Below the pieces are notes generated by a model, which worked only from the letters and a program-made list of their open reading frames with translations, ran no database searches and had not been told where the DNA came from. A stretch of DNA of 64,000 nt. Origin: Varroa destructor. Taxonomy: Eukaryota > Arthropoda > Arachnida > Mesostigmata > Varroidae. Below, piece by piece: positions 26,161-39,955 of the stretch (its first letter is position 1; the number at the start of each line of letters is the position of its first letter). The stretch is from contig NW_019211455.1 in the NCBI RefSeq assembly GCF_002443255.2, positions 54,264,338-54,328,337 of the forward strand, given 5' to 3'. A program made the translations under genes and the position numbers.

Positions 26161-29100
26161 GATGTAGAAGGCGGACTATATTCGATGGTTAATATACTAT
26201 AAAATATATATATAAAACACATGGCATAATTATTATTAACTCATGATGACGACGCTCATTTGTCACGATACCATTTAAGTTTTCTGTACGACGTTTTGCT
26301 TTTTCTACTGCTATTGTTAGGTGAACTCTACCATTTGCAGTTATCTATTACAGTGTGACGATATCAGTTTAAGCCAGTAGAGACAAAGTCGTAACAGGTC
26401 TTTGTATTCTCTCAACCAAAGGAAAAACGTTTATCAAATAACATTACTCGAAAACAATTTAAAAGCGAAGAGCATTATCCAGATTTTCGCAAACAACTGA
26501 TAACGATTAGTAAAGCTCGCATCCCTCTATGGAGCAGATAGCATGGACAACGAGAACCAATGAATAGCGGCGACGATCACCGATTCAATGGACCCGTGAT
26601 CTGCGACGCGCTGGCCTGTCGCTTTGCTTGCTGTAATTTTCCAGCGCAGTACTATTTCGCTTGCTGGAAAAAACAAACGCCAACCCATTTTTATATATAT
26701 ATTCCCCTTCTCGGCTGTGCATTGTGACGCAGGGCGTCTGTCAGGTTCTTTGCTATAAAACCTATCTATCGTCCAGCCAAATAGGAAAAACACCTGTCAG
26801 TCTGAATATAAGACATATTACAACCTGAAGCGGCCTGTGCCGATGAGTTCCGATACTTCCGGCGGCGTTGGTCGGTTGATTCGAATACTCCTTTTGATTT
26901 CTTTGATGAGAACTTTTCTTTATTCATTCCAGACTTGATGTTTGCTGTATAAACAAGACAACTGGATAGTGTATGGATAGCAATTCTGAAAGCAACAGCC
27001 ACGACGCTCAGTCTCATAGGCACAGATGTACCTTTATAATACATCGGGCCTTAAGTGGTACACATACTAATAGAATACACGTAAAGATAATAGAATAATT
27101 AAGCAAAAATGCCGCGCTGTTGCTTAACGCATCCGCATCGTTTGGGTAAAGAAAGAGAGCTATTGTCGAGAATGTTACACATAGCAAGAGCTTTTCGTTA
27201 AAATGTGTGTTTTTGGGGTTTTTATGCTACATTTTCGATGGTCATAGTTGATAATAATTGATATCGTTTTTATAAATAACGGGGGCCGAGTGAAGAAGTG
27301 ATTATGTACGACATCCTACTATTAGTAGATCTGCGGGTATTGTCAAAGTATCTTTTGTACATTTGCTTAGTTCTATGGACTTGTATGAAGGTTGCCCACA
27401 CGACTTTCTCTATCTTGCTTATAAAATGGGTTTGATCTCAATTGCAGTTCCATATTCTGGCTTATCTATTTCGCCTTACGATTTAAATCGGGTCATGTGG
27501 GAGTCAGAAAAAGAGGCAGGCGATGCTCAGGGTGTAGGCAAAGGATCCTTAGAGGCTTCGACATTCGGATTTTTAGGATAAACCTAAAAAGGTGGCGTAC
27601 GTAGGGTTTGAGAAATGTATGGTAAAATTCGTTAAGGTATGAATGATTGATGTAGTTTGGGTGAAAAGCAATACTTATAGAGATTGATCTCAGTACTCGA
27701 CTACTTTTCGACACTGATGTGAGAGCACGTTATGCGTGCATAAAACCTCATGTGGAGCATATTTGCATAGTACTAAGCACCTCGATCCCCTCATGACGTC
27801 GTAATGCGTTTCGGCAAAATAGAGAATTTATGAAAAAACCCCACGCACCTGAACTGCCAACAATAGCCTCGCCAAACAAGATCCGTTCTGGTAGTTTCTG
27901 AGTGCCTCCTTGCCATATTGACCAAACTGACATAGTAACGGCACCAGCCGCTGTGTCACTCACAAGGTGTGATGATTCGCCAGACCAGCTGTAACGCGTA
28001 GGCATAGTAACTGGTATTGATTATCGACCGTTAGCTGCCTAACCCACAGCCTGGCAAACAAGCCATTTGGCCAATGAGTTTGGTTACGAGGGAACGTTAT
28101 TCCGACCAGCAACTCAGCGGTCACTCATTGGCCCATCCTGGTGGCTTTGCGCTTTCTTGCTATTTATTCCTTAGCTTTCGGCGTTGCCTTATCGCAAAAG
28201 ACACTAGCAAAAAAAAACAGGAGCGTCTAGAAAAGCTACTTATGTAGGGTCAATAGTTATCGTTACTTTTGCTATGCGAGTGGTAGTGGCGGCGCTACGG
28301 GTAAGAACCGAAGCGTGTCCGGCCCACTGGCAAGCAAATCGGTTTTTTTTTTCTATATTAGAGCATGTTGCAAACGAGGAATCATTGGATAACGTCATAT
28401 CGAGACGGAAGCGGTATGTGGTTAACGTGATGAGACGATGCAGTGTTTTGAAAAAAAATCAAGAGGTGACGTACCATATGGGACTGCAGTTGTTTATATA
28501 CTGATGTTTTTTCGCTTAGAATAGACAATAATCAACGACAATGATATGCGTGACATAAGAAAGTTTATATTACGAATTAGCGGACTTTATATTTACCAAC
28601 CTACTATGGCGCAAATGTTCACTGTATAGGTTTTCGCTTAGCCTCCATCCTTCGCCGACTCCACATGAGAAGCTCATATGCGAACCCTTCATGATTCATT
28701 TACAAAGTATCGATCGAATGATTTACGAGGAGCGGTGAAGGCCAACTGCACAGGCAGACAAGAGCGATTCCTTTTCACTGTCCTGTTTTGGTACCTTTGG
28801 TGATGCCGAACTTTGTTTAGCATTGATCAAATTCGGCTAGTGGCTAAGAACAAAAAACCGCCTGACGTAAGGGTCATCATTTTTTTTCTTCTTCGCCATC
28901 ACTTCGCCGCTCACATATTTATCCAGTCTTCTTTTTACACTGAAGTAGCACAAGCAGACAGCGAAAAAGATTGTGCAAATGCGTGCCGACCCTAGCCTGC
29001 TTTCCGTTCGTCGCACAGAAGTAGTTCCTTCGGTGGGAACTACTTTTGTAATGCGAAACTGAATATTTCATCAGAGATTACTTGTCTGTACAAGGGCTAC

Positions 29101-30731
29101 TGGTAATGCGTCATCCTGCCCTGCTATTGCGACTAACGCAAGAGAAAAGCTCGACTAGGCATAAAGGCCGCCAAACGCAGGACCCTACACTTTGGCCGTT
29201 TCGCCTCCGTTGCAAGGCCCGCAACGCCTCGGTCTGGCCGTCCTTGCTTGGAGTTTAACGGCAGCTCCGGCAGTGGCCGGATGAAGGAGCAAATGCAGCG
29301 GCGTCGAATGTGATTTGAAGTGATGGAGTGCCTGCTAACTCGCCAGGACAGTTAGTAGTATATAGAGGAAAATATATGAGATCACTGGGAGCCGAGGAGA
29401 TGGCACAAGCAACTCAGGGAACTTGCTGCCACCGGATCTTTGGGCTTGACGAAGATAGCGGCATTAGGGATGGAGATGATCGAAGAAAATGGACGAAAAT
29501 GGCTGAGTCGTTTTTGATTGGATTTTGGCCGAGTTCAGTATGGATTAAACAATACCGGATATGCCCAAAATGTTGATGCTGAAGATGAAAAACCGAGCCA
29601 CGGCAACAGGGAATCTCAAAGCAATGATGAACAGAGGGCCTTTTCTTGCCCACAACAAACTGGATACATAATGCGACCTGTTGGAGAGTAACCAAGATAA
29701 TATGCTGGTCCAAGATGCACGGAGTACATTAAGTGTTATTTGTACAAGGGTGTGCCGAAGAGCTAGTTCACTACCGTCATTTTCTTTGTTAATTTACTAG
29801 TCGATTGTCAAAGCACTGTTATACGCGTGGCTTGATTGCCTATCCTACTTCACTGTTCTAATTTAGTAAAAGAGACTGTTACATCCCGACCTGGCTGAGT
29901 TAGCGCGTCGTCGGTCAGCCACACATCGAGGATGAACCTAAAATATTTTTTCTTATATTCATTTTTAGTGCGTTAGCAGGCACACACCATCGTCATGCCG
30001 CTGTGATTGCCTTTTGGCGACCACAACATATTTTGTCGTTGAAACATCGACTCCGCTTGGCTAATGATTGCGGTTTACAGAAATACCCTACTTCTGTATA
30101 ACTAAATTGTCATTGATCTTTGTCATAATCTCCGCGACCCAAGTCGCCGGATGCACCTTGATGAGTAGACAGACTTAGATTAGTTCAGCGTTTGATCGAA
30201 GATCTGCGCTACCAGTGTTGACACTTAAAAAATGGAACTGTCTATGAACGTCGTATGGACGACACCTTGTGGCACGTATTTTTCAATGGTAGCTTCTATC
30301 ATTTCAGAGATACCTACGGTTAGTCAGTAACCCACTAATGAATAATCGTTATATAAGGGCAGCACACCATGTACTGGCGATTCAACGATTAGGTAGTCGC
30401 GCTTAGCGCGTATTGCAATAGACGATGATCATGAACTCTAATTAAGGTTCGGGGTGAATTAGAAATTTTTAAGAGGCAAGGAGTTTCACATGAAATTTAT
30501 TCACAAGAAGGGGCATCGATTAAAATAAAGTTAGGTAGAAATTATTTTCCCAAGGTCATAAGTGCCTTGTTCTCACAACGTAATTACCTATATTTATACA
30601 GGACGTTAGAGTTTTTGACTGCTAAAGCAGGCATATTTATCTCTGCAAGTTGTAGTGACTCTCTCATGTGGGTAAATAAAACACACTTATAAATAATAGG
30701 TCGACCCTTCAAGGTCCTATGACGTACGCGC

Positions 30732-30751
30732 TTATATATATATATATATAT
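30732..30751. repeat. (AT)n microsatellite
   Basis: Ten TA units. Confidence 0.9.
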
Positions 30752-33700
30752 CTTAATAGCACTTCGGATAGATTCCATAACAGCATAAGCGTTCGGATAT
30801 TCCTGTATAGTATGTGCATTCACAGACACATTTATTATTTTATTTTACTTTGCCCCTGTGCAAAGTGAAATACTAACTAATACCATTTTGACATCCAGCT
30901 GTAATGGCTGTAGCCAGTACTGTAGTTTTATTTAAGTTGTGACTTTTTAAAACGAAGCTTTACATTGAATAAAACTACTAAAAAACGAAGTTAATGTAGT
31001 GTCTGTCGAGCGTGCATATATAGTAGCCTGATATAAAATATATGAATTATAAAAACCAATGTTAGAGACCACAGCGGAAGGTTTGTCCTTCGTTAAACCA
31101 GAGCCTCTACTTTCGTTTAAGAAAACGCGTAGCAAACAGTCGCGTATAATACTGAACTGGTGATATATAGGTTTTTACAAGGTAGCATCAATGGGGTAAC
31201 TTAGGGCAAAGTAGGTTTGTGTGTGAGCGGGATGAACTCAGATGGTGATTTTTGCCAGAAGACCTTACCAAATCTGTCATTGCTTTACCGCCTTCAAATT
31301 CTTTCGGCTTTCTCTTTCCCATTGATTGGAACGCTACCGACGAAGAAAAATTTGGCTCAGAAGATCCGTGTTCGGACCTCCGACTCAGGGATCTAATGCC
31401 CTTGTGTCTGAGTCGGACAGTCAAAGTCGAGACCAGCGTATATTGCACATATCATGGCCGGTGCTAAATGCCTGCCGGTGGGCTGAAGTCAACGTAACAC
31501 AAAGGGCAACGAGTTACCCCGGCATAATTTCGAGGCTTCAACTCACATGTGAAAGTAGCAATATAGCTCAGGGTAGAGGGCATTAGAAGAGAACACAAAA
31601 ATCGAGGAAAGGGCAAAGATGCAAAAAAAAGGCAACACATCAAGCAGAAGAAGGAAAGTAAGGAAAGCAAGCAAGCAACAGTCAGACAAAAAAATTTAAT
31701 ATGGACTTAAGGAAAAGGCTCTTGCCCACAGGCAACCGCAGCTTTGGGTAAATGCGTAAATGTTACAGAGAGAGAGGCCAAGTAACAGATGCCCCCGACC
31801 AGCGGTTACCTTTCCTATGCCGAATTCTGTCGTCTGGAGTCCAAGGAGACCAAAGAGAACAATGACGACACTAGGGACGTACACCGAATGCCAAGTGGTG
31901 GGCAGCCTCTGTTCAAAGACTACTGATAGTGTAAATAGAAGAAGTCCACCTTCGCCACGTCAGTGGTCGCCTGACAAAGTTCGTCGTATGTGTAGACGGT
32001 CTTACTATGAACAAAGAACAGTTGGGGCAAGCTAGCGTTTGGTAACGATCATGCTAGTATAGGCGTTTTGTTTAATAAGGAATTCAATGAGCGTTCTACT
32101 TTATAAGTTTTGCTATGTAGCAGAAGGGTGGAAAAAGTAAGGGCGAAGGTAGAAAAAATTGGTAGGAGTAAAGGGATAAGCGATCGCGGTTGATAGAAGC
32201 GAAACGATTTCGTTAAAAAAGAGGTTTAGGGATGAACCGAAAAAGAAAGCAAGTCACGGGAAGGATACCTCGTACAAAGGAGTGGGCTAATGATGAAAAC
32301 AAATAATGATAACAGAAAGGCCGCATCCGGCGGACTTAGTTCAAGAACATTAACACAACGTGTACATTGCAAAGGTTAAACATCGGTTCGATATCACGGG
32401 CAATTGTTTACTATCGATGTCTTTTTAAGCAGAAAGTCACGGGAATGATTTCAAGGATATGTGTAATATTCTTTTCCCAAAATAAAAAAATGGGACTAAT
32501 GTATATTGTAATGAAGGATGTGAGTCCCAACCATAAGCTAACGATGTACACAAGATCCGTGAGCTGTTTGTGTGTTTCCTCTTTCAAGTGCTCTCTAAAC
32601 AGCGGCTTCTACTGTGACATCGTACTTACCTATGTACTGCCGTTGTAACACTAATTTCCATCTTGTATATGATAGAGAATCGAGCGTATTATAAATAAAC
32701 GGCGGGGCCCTGTCCAAATTCATCAGCAACAGCTATGTTCCGCAAAGCAGGTTCTTGCAGCGCAAGCTGACAGGCCCTCTACGCCAATATTCGCCTTGGT
32801 CTCACAGTTCGCTTATCCACCCAGATGAGGCCATCAGTGAGCACTAGCCTTCATTCCGTCCTTTAGCTGACCAATTTTCTACTAACTTCTGCATGGGCTA
32901 GTTCACCTAATTTCCTCTTCTCCTGAACCACACCCGTTCCAATAGAGACAATACTGTTGATAGCGCTAGATCGTAAAGCCCCGGGCCAGATACGCAGGGG
33001 CTGATGTCCAATGCTTCGTATACGTTTGCTAACTTTGAAGATGGTGAGGCAAACTTGTCTAGTGTTTCCTCTTTTCTTTCGACTCTCCTTGTTACCTTGG
33101 CTTGCAAAACTGATGGCCTTTTTCTTCACGGCTAAGTCGGCCAGGTCACGTAGTATTGAGTACTTAACCAAAACAGCATCGCTCTTCCTAATTTTTCTCT
33201 GTCTTCACATCCCTGATCATGACGTCCCATGCTGCTCAGGTTGCTATATCTGAATGGCCATCGCCGGAGGTTAAACATGTGAAGGCGGCAGAAGCGTGGC
33301 CCGAGTGAGCGCAGGTGAAGCGCCATGTCAAATATAACCTTGTAGCAATTAGTGACGCTAATGCTACAGCATCAGCAACGGCACCAATAACAATAACAAC
33401 AACAATGACAGCAGCAGCAAATAATGTATTACCAGCAATAAGGAGCCTGATGCCAACCAAATAATAGTAACTGGCTATCTTTCTGAGGAAAGGTTTTTCA
33501 GAAAGAAGTAATAATAGCTGCGTCACTTTCCGCGATTTTCCCATTGCTCCTTAACGTTTGCAGCTTTTGGAGCAAACGAGTAAAACGATATTTCTGTGGT
33601 TTCAAAAAGTTTCGTCTAGAACGCTATACGCTTCCCTCATTGGTGGCGTCACGCTAGAATTGACATTTTACACTAAAGCGTAGATTGGTCGTTCGATTTT

Positions 33701-34417
33701 TTGAACAATATCTCTAACTAGCATGTTATACAGCAAACAGAGATCTCCTGAATGTGGCAGAGATTGCTAGGTTGTTATCAGGAGAATAAGAGGTAGCTTA
33801 AGAGAATAAGGGAGTTAGCCCCTGCCGGTTTCAGATGTCTGATAAGTACATACAAACTCGTTTGTATGTTCGCACTCGTACAGAGAGAGAGTGGTGTTTG
33901 CGCTTGGGTTTACTCTAGAGTAATATATATATATAGTCTAGAGTGTCTAGCTGAAAGCAGGCACGAGCCGACAACGAGTCATATCTAACGCTAAAGTCGG
34001 GTAGATCGCGCTGCCTCTTCGACGGGAAAATGGCGGCACAACGAGGCGAACACAGGCCAAACAAAAATGAATATAACAGAAGGAAGCTACTTCAGCCGTG
34101 AAATCTTGTGGTAGCTCTATGAATTAACGAAGTGACAATTTTCAGTAGCGCACACGTCCCTTTCTTTGGTCTACGTTTCGTGGAAAAGCGTGACCGCAAC
34201 CAAGAAGAGCTCTCCTAACAGGAATCTTTTTTGACTGAGCCTTAGCGCTAATCTTTGCAAGCGAGGTAATTCCCGAGACCCTGGAGTGCTCCCACAACCC
34301 AAAGATGCGGTCTGGAGAACAGCAGCTGCGTCGTCAAGGTTACAGCGAGAGGAAAGGATCCTACTAGCGAGCTGCGCAGGGAGAGAGAAAAAGCGGGAGG
34401 ACAAAAAAGTAACACAA

Positions 34418-34475
34418 CTAATCCATTGATCAGAATCCTTCGACTAAAGTTGAAGGATTCTGATCAATGGATTAG
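34418..34475. repeat. Perfect hairpin, 24-bp arms, near-zero loop
   Basis: 34418-34441 and 34452-34475 are exact reverse complements (CTAATCCATTGATCAGAATC onward). Three more bases on each side of the loop (GAC / GTT) pair with one G-T wobble, leaving TAAA at 34445-34448 as the only unpaired part. No gene is adjacent. Confidence 0.95.
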
Positions 34476-37440
34476 AAGCAGGACATTCGTTCTGTTTCTC
34501 GTCCTAGAGGTGCAATCGAATTATCGTATTAGTTGGGCTATTTTATCTCTCGTGCCTCATCTTTTTTTATCCCTCATCTTTTTTCGGCCGCAGACTAGCG
34601 TCTCTAACAGAATACTTCGATGGACTATTTCAGTATAGCCAGTATAAATGGCATCTTTCTGCTAGATGTACTTAATAAATACTATGTAACCGGCGTGAGT
34701 CGAATGCTCATTTGTTTACCTCAAAAGAAAGGGGAAGAGTATACTGAAAAGTCTGTGCGGATCTGGTATGAGCTGCGACGAGTAAGCGCAGTCGGACCAA
34801 ATCTGCCAGTCTGCCAGCGGAAGGACAACAAAGAGAAGTCTAGCAGAGCAGAGTAGCAGCCTGAGCATTTGGAATTAACGCCACAGAGGAAAACAAAGCT
34901 AAGAAGAAGAATTAATGGGTAGAAAATCTATTCAGCTAAGTATAAGACTGGATATAAGAACTTAGAGAAGATCAAGCAAAGAGCTCAGTAATAGAAGTTT
35001 GCAAGAAACGCCAAGATACCGAAGCGTGGCTGTCGGTATTTATGGATCACATAAAATTAATAACATTTCGAACAGCAACTGAGATTAGGCTGTTTTCGTT
35101 TGATTCGCAGTATCGTTGCTTGAAAGGAAAATGACTGATTATTTACTACAATCACCATGTGGTCATCATCTAAATCGTAAGATTCGTTTCCATTACTCCG
35201 CTATACAAACAAAAATAATTACAAAAATAATAACATACGACAAGTTCAAGGGAAACAGTAGCCATTCGTTGTTACCCCTAATTTTCTAGGACAAAAGTCG
35301 AGATGGGAGATAGGTGAAACGTAGTTGAACTATTAAATCGCAGTTGTCCTGTTACTTCAGTTGATCGTTATCGGACTTGCGATTGCTCAGACAAAGGTTA
35401 TGGTTTGCCTAACAGCAACGTACACAGCCGACCAGACAAATCATGTTGTTATCAATGGCCTTTTTCACTGCGCGTAAAACGGAGCGCAACAAACTGCGCT
35501 GATCTCCATCGAAGCTGCAACGCTATAGAGTTACTGGGGTGCACTTGGCCGAAAAGCTCGAAATACGATGAATCGAAGCGGTGATGACTAGCAACATAGA
35601 GGGGATGAAGTACAAGAAAGAAAGAAGCTCGTTCAGAATATGTTTGGAGTCGGTGTGGGCTCTCGGGTGTCGGACGACCAATCATAAACCATTGACTTAC
35701 TTTGTTGTCCATTGAAAGGGACGAGTAAGTCTGTGCATATATATATATACATCAACGTTATCAGTCTTATACAGCAAAGTCCATTGCGGTATATCGATAA
35801 CATTCCGAGAAGTACTTCGTTATCAAGGTAGTTTTTACTAAAGCAATAGTCATTCTCGAGCAATGACCGCTAGAGGTGGTGCTAAAACCAAAATAGCTTT
35901 ATCTTTAATATGGTTTCGCCATACGAATTTCTGCTGCTAGTCCAACTATATATCGTTATTCGTAAAGACTTCACGTGTATTTTTCCACCAGTTTCTTGCA
36001 TTGTTTCAAGTGAAATCTGGGTCATCGACATCGTCGGCCCATCGGTTCTACTAGTCAAACTGAATAGTTGCCGCTGTAGAAACGATTCATTAATATATAG
36101 CATAGTAAATAATTTATCGTCTCATAATTCCAGTCCGTTTTGTACTGAGCTCTACAAAATGCTATAGAACTATATTTTCGCTCGTGAAATTCTGTTGTGT
36201 TGTGTATTTGAAGCATGAAAGGGACGGCGTTTGCAGAGATCGAATCACGTACGTCTTCGATCGTCCTTAAAATGGGTTTTTAATCAACTTGGTCCTTCTG
36301 CTAGGTAAAAAACAGCCAACACCATCTGTCGCCGCAGTGTATAGCGCATGAAAACTTTCAACTTGGTCAACGGACGCTAAATACCATATGCCTACCTAAA
36401 AATCCTGGTTTCCGAAAGATGCACACTAGCAACTGACTAACTTTTCAACGAAGTGGACGCATCCTTCAATACGCAATGAGTTTTTTTATCGACAAACCGG
36501 CAATTTGCTGTCTTGCCTACTATGGACGGAGGCATTAATAAGTCTATAGGCAAGAAACTACTAAGCAAATTAAGCTAAGATAGAGGAAGATATACCTAAC
36601 CTTGATTGGGGCCCACACTAAAAAGGGGAAGTGTCGTTGCTGAATGCCTGTTTGTGTAAAATGCTATTCACCCCCTAACTGACCCACAAACCCACTTGCT
36701 ACAGTACTTTACTATGAACAGTGATAACGAAAAGCTCTCTAAACGAACTTTTTGTAAGTTAACGACTCTACGTACCGGGTCAAAACTAGAATGAAGCGAT
36801 TTTCAAGTTCTATAAACGTTTGACACAAATGAGGCAAACATTCAACGAAATTATGACTACGTACTAATGACAAGGCATACATTTTACTTGCGTCTATTGA
36901 AAATTTACCGAACAATACCTTTCACCGAATATCTAAACACAGTACTACGAAACAACGACTCTGCGCTACAACAAGGACGGACCTTGAACTAAGTTTGAAT
37001 TAGATCGCAAATGCTCTTATGATGCGGTAACAGCTATAAGAGGAATATTCAACCTACAACAGAAGCTCAGGTACTCCACTTTACTTGAGGATTAAATCAA
37101 TCATAGATACACGGACACAGACAAAAACTCATTATTCTTTACTAGGTTGAGAACGACCTCAAGACCGTAAATGCTGTGAGAACTCGATATCACTCTCATT
37201 TCTCTTCAGCATTAGGCAGCACAATGCACACAAGATCCGGTGGGAAAAAACTGGCCCAAGTATCCAGCCACCGATGCTAAACGAAGTGACTAATAGACAC
37301 TATTGGGATCATCACTGATTTTCTTGCTGTTACAAGCAATAACAGAGATTTTCGGTATAAAGTTTCTGGATGCAAAGTCGTTTCCAAGGTCATGTGGGCA
37401 CTACGCATACTCGAACAAAATTCAGCAAGTGGCGGTAGCG
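34476..37440. other. No gene seen
   Basis: Short AT tracts only. If the gene carrying exons A-D extends upstream, this is intron. Confidence 0.55.
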
Positions 37441-37495
37441 GTAGCAGCTCTATAAATTGCAACTGCTTGGGGCCTGTCAATTTCACGTGGAGCTA

Positions 37496-38164
37496 ATGGG
37501 GACGAGCACGAACGGATTAATGGGGTTTATCTGGATAATTCTGCCGTGTATGCTCCTCTCCGTTTATTGCACAAAAGATAAGACGAATTCAAATGGTTGG
37601 TCAAGCGCAGTTGATGATCCATCGAGATTTCTCATTAGGGTAATGGGGTCGATTCAGCGAATGGACGATCAAGCCCAGATAAGGTGCGGTCAGGTTCAGG
37701 TTTACGCCAGCGTGCCAGCGCTAAACAGAAGATGTCGCGTAGCGCATGAAGTGTTTCTGACCACCACCCGTGGTTTTCGCTTGCCTTCCGACTGCTTCCA
37801 ACATCGCCTAGAACGACGACCGCTATTGAAGGGACGTGCTTATGGTGACCAGCGTAAATGTGATCTGTCTCGTGCTGTAGATGAGATGTTTTTCCACGAT
37901 TCCTTCCATGGAACTGTTTCATTTAACGCTAATGATGAAACACCGTTCATTTGTATGAAAATGGTAGCAGTCTTTTCTTTTTCTTTTTGGTTTTTGTGGG
38001 CTGAAAAGGTGATCTGTAGAGAGAGCGATCGGTCACAACGAATTGCCTTCACCAAATTTATATCGGAATCAAATGGAGACAATTTGAGGTGTATGTATAT
38101 GAGTTTAGGGTCGACAACACTGCGGGAATCATGGGCTATCAAAAAGTTTATAATGATCGGTTAA
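37496..38164 (+). CDS. Uncertain single-exon ORF, 222 codons, possible secreted or membrane protein
   Basis: I do not recognise this protein. The ATG at 37496 opens 222 codons, the longest open frame on the plus strand; the frame is open 13 codons further upstream but without an ATG. Residues 8-25 (LMGFIWIILPCMLLSVYC) read as a hydrophobic signal sequence followed by a polar segment. Several Cys are spread through the chain, and a second hydrophobic stretch (MVAVFSFSFWFLWA) lies near residues 158-171. TATAAA lies at 37451-37456, and a TCA trinucleotide 25-28 bases further on could serve as initiator, leaving a very short leader. No AATAAA was seen in the 200 bases after the stop. It sits just upstream of exon A on the same strand. 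Chance is a serious alternative: a frame this long is only slightly above expectation for 64 kb. Confidence 0.22.
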   Translation: MGTSTNGLMGFIWIILPCMLLSVYCTKDKTNSNGWSSAVDDPSRFLIRVMGSIQRMDDQAQIRCGQVQVYASVPALNRRCRVAHEVFLTTTRGFRLPSDCFQHRLERRPLLKGRAYGDQRKCDLSRAVDEMFFHDSFHGTVSFNANDETPFICMKMVAVFSFSFWFLWAEKVICRESDRSQRIAFTKFISESNGDNLRCMYMSLGSTTLRESWAIKKFIMIG

Positions 38165-38383
38165 TAATTGCGTACGTTACACTTCAGAGACCTGCATGTA
38201 TGAGAATAGAATGGGTACGCTTCGCGTATACATCCTTGTGAGTGACTTTTATGTTTCTAACGCTTGATTCAAGCATAAGCTGGCATACATTTTAAATATA
38301 GGAAGCCAGCGAGCGCATCACCTAGACTGAGCCTATTTCCTGTCTCACTGTAAACAGGCGTATTATTTACTTAATCTTTATAG

Positions 38384-38633
38384 GTGCTTCTTGAGGAACA
38401 TGTGGTGCGACGAAGCGCTCTGCGCCAGCTTAATACGGCGCTGGAATACTTGAGTGACGAAGCAGAAGATCTATACGAACAAGAATTACAAGAAGTATTT
38501 GATCAGGGAACTGGAGGAGTCGGCGACGATCACTCGAAGACGAAGTCCGATAAATCAGAGCACCGTCAGGGCGGGATACGCGAAAGGACGTCGAACGAGC
38601 GCCGTGAGGCACTTCTAGAACTCCGCAAGAAAG
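38384..38633 (+). CDS. Internal exon A of a spectrin-repeat giant cytoskeletal protein
   Basis: This exon encodes 83 codons plus one base. It is preceded by a TTTATAG acceptor and ends at AAG|GTACGA, so it enters in phase 0 and leaves in phase 1. Residues 1-38 (VLLEEHVVRRSALRQLNTAL onward) form an amphipathic heptad helix like helix B of a spectrin repeat. Residues 39-70 are a charged, Gly/Ser/Lys/Asp/His-rich insertion with no heptads. Residues 71-83 (NERREALLELRKK) resume a helix that continues into the next exon. Spectrin repeats form the actin- and membrane-linking rods of dystrophin, spectraplakins, nesprins and spectrins. Which of these this is cannot be settled here. The preceding exon was not found in the 38 kb upstream. 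The helical character and exact phase match with exon B make a real exon very likely; the family name is inference. Confidence 0.8.
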
Positions 38634-39366
38634 GTACGAAAAATGTGCCAATGTTACGATTAGATAAATTGTGATTAGGCCATGATTCTGTACGATGCAT
38701 GTGATGATCTGAATGATGCGTGAGGTCTACATTGTAATATTTCAGTACCAGAGAATGTCGGGCCAGTTATGCTTATGAAAAATATCAAACATGTCAAAAA
38801 TACAGTTTAAGAAAATCGAAAGCTATAAGTAGGAACAAAGCTGTTTTTCTATACGTGTGTAGTGTTTCTAAGGGATTGATTAATTGGTAACAGTTTCGGC
38901 CATTGCATGATTCCCTCATCACGCCCATGTGTAACCTAGCCTTAATTTGAGTTCGTTAATAAAAATCTGTACAAATTAAATTTTGCCAAGATGCAGAATG
39001 AGCAATGGAAAGGTTGCCCAACAGAATAAGGTACGTTGGGCAGAGGTGGAAAAATTGAAATGGCCTATGTCATATTTCTTCAAACTTGCCACCAAACTGG
39101 TTCGTTGTCTGGCTGTCACCCATTGTGGAGCTCTGAAGAACCGTCATTGAGAAGAACTTACCTTAGAACTTGGGTCGCTTATTATGGAAAAGTGTAGCAG
39201 CGAAATAAATAGAGTCGGTAAGCCGGATTTCGCAGCGGCACCAATGCATTTGTGCCAATACGAGTCACTGTACATTCATACAAACCCTTACGTGTCCAGG
39301 TCTTTCATATGGATTTTTGCAGCAGCAATATAAAAAAATTGGACGAGACATCTTCTAGCTAGCAAA

Positions 39367-39402
39367 CTAGGGATATCTGCTGGATATCTGCTAGGGATAT
39401 CC
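39367..39402. repeat. Short imperfect tandem repeat
   Basis: Three 11-13 base copies of CTAGGGATATCTG, the second shortened and the third ending in CC. Confidence 0.75.
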
Positions 39403-39683
39403 AGCATTGGACAAACGCACTTAGCGGAGAGCTTTTATTCACCGACAGACTAAAATGAAGCAACTGTGGTTTCTAATGAAAATTACTTCGCGTAATACAT
39501 ATTTATATTCTAGCTTTAATTAGCTAACTGAGCAGCAAATACACCTATGGATTCAGGACGTATTCCCAGACCTGCATCAATCTTCTACGTGTTGTTATAA
39601 CGAATGTGTTGTTTTAAATTTATCAACCAGCAAACCACACTACTTTTAGGTTTTGTAATTTTCTATGAAAGGTTTATAAATTT

Positions 39684-39701
39684 TATATATATATATATAT
39701 T
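39684..39701. repeat. (AT)n microsatellite in the exon A-B intron
   Basis: Nine TA units, 270 bases upstream of the 31-bp-arm hairpin. Confidence 0.9.
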
Positions 39702-39955
39702 AAAAAATGAAAGATTTATAAGTTTAAAAATATGGCAGGCGTTCTATTCTGTAGGCGAGTGATGTTTTTCCACCGAGAGTAAACCCGAGTTGAAACGCGT
39801 TAATTTCGGTGTTAAAAATCGATAGAATTACTCGATGTAAAGAGATTATGGCTAACAGCATGCTGGTCGCTTCTCAGTGTTCTACTAGGTCAATGCTGCC
39901 AAGGATTCGAAGAGCCAAGGCTATGCTCAAATGCACCGAAAAACCCTTGCGTCGC

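Larger units (their letters stand above)
22111..34417. other. No gene seen
   Basis: AT microsatellites and weak open frames only. GC-richer blocks near 24240-25100 and 29160-29300 contain no protein I recognise. Confidence 0.55.

Noticed and set aside
31561..31620. TAGCTCAGGGTAGAG, an A-box-like word resembling a tRNA D arm
   Set aside because: No B box at the required distance and no cloverleaf folding.
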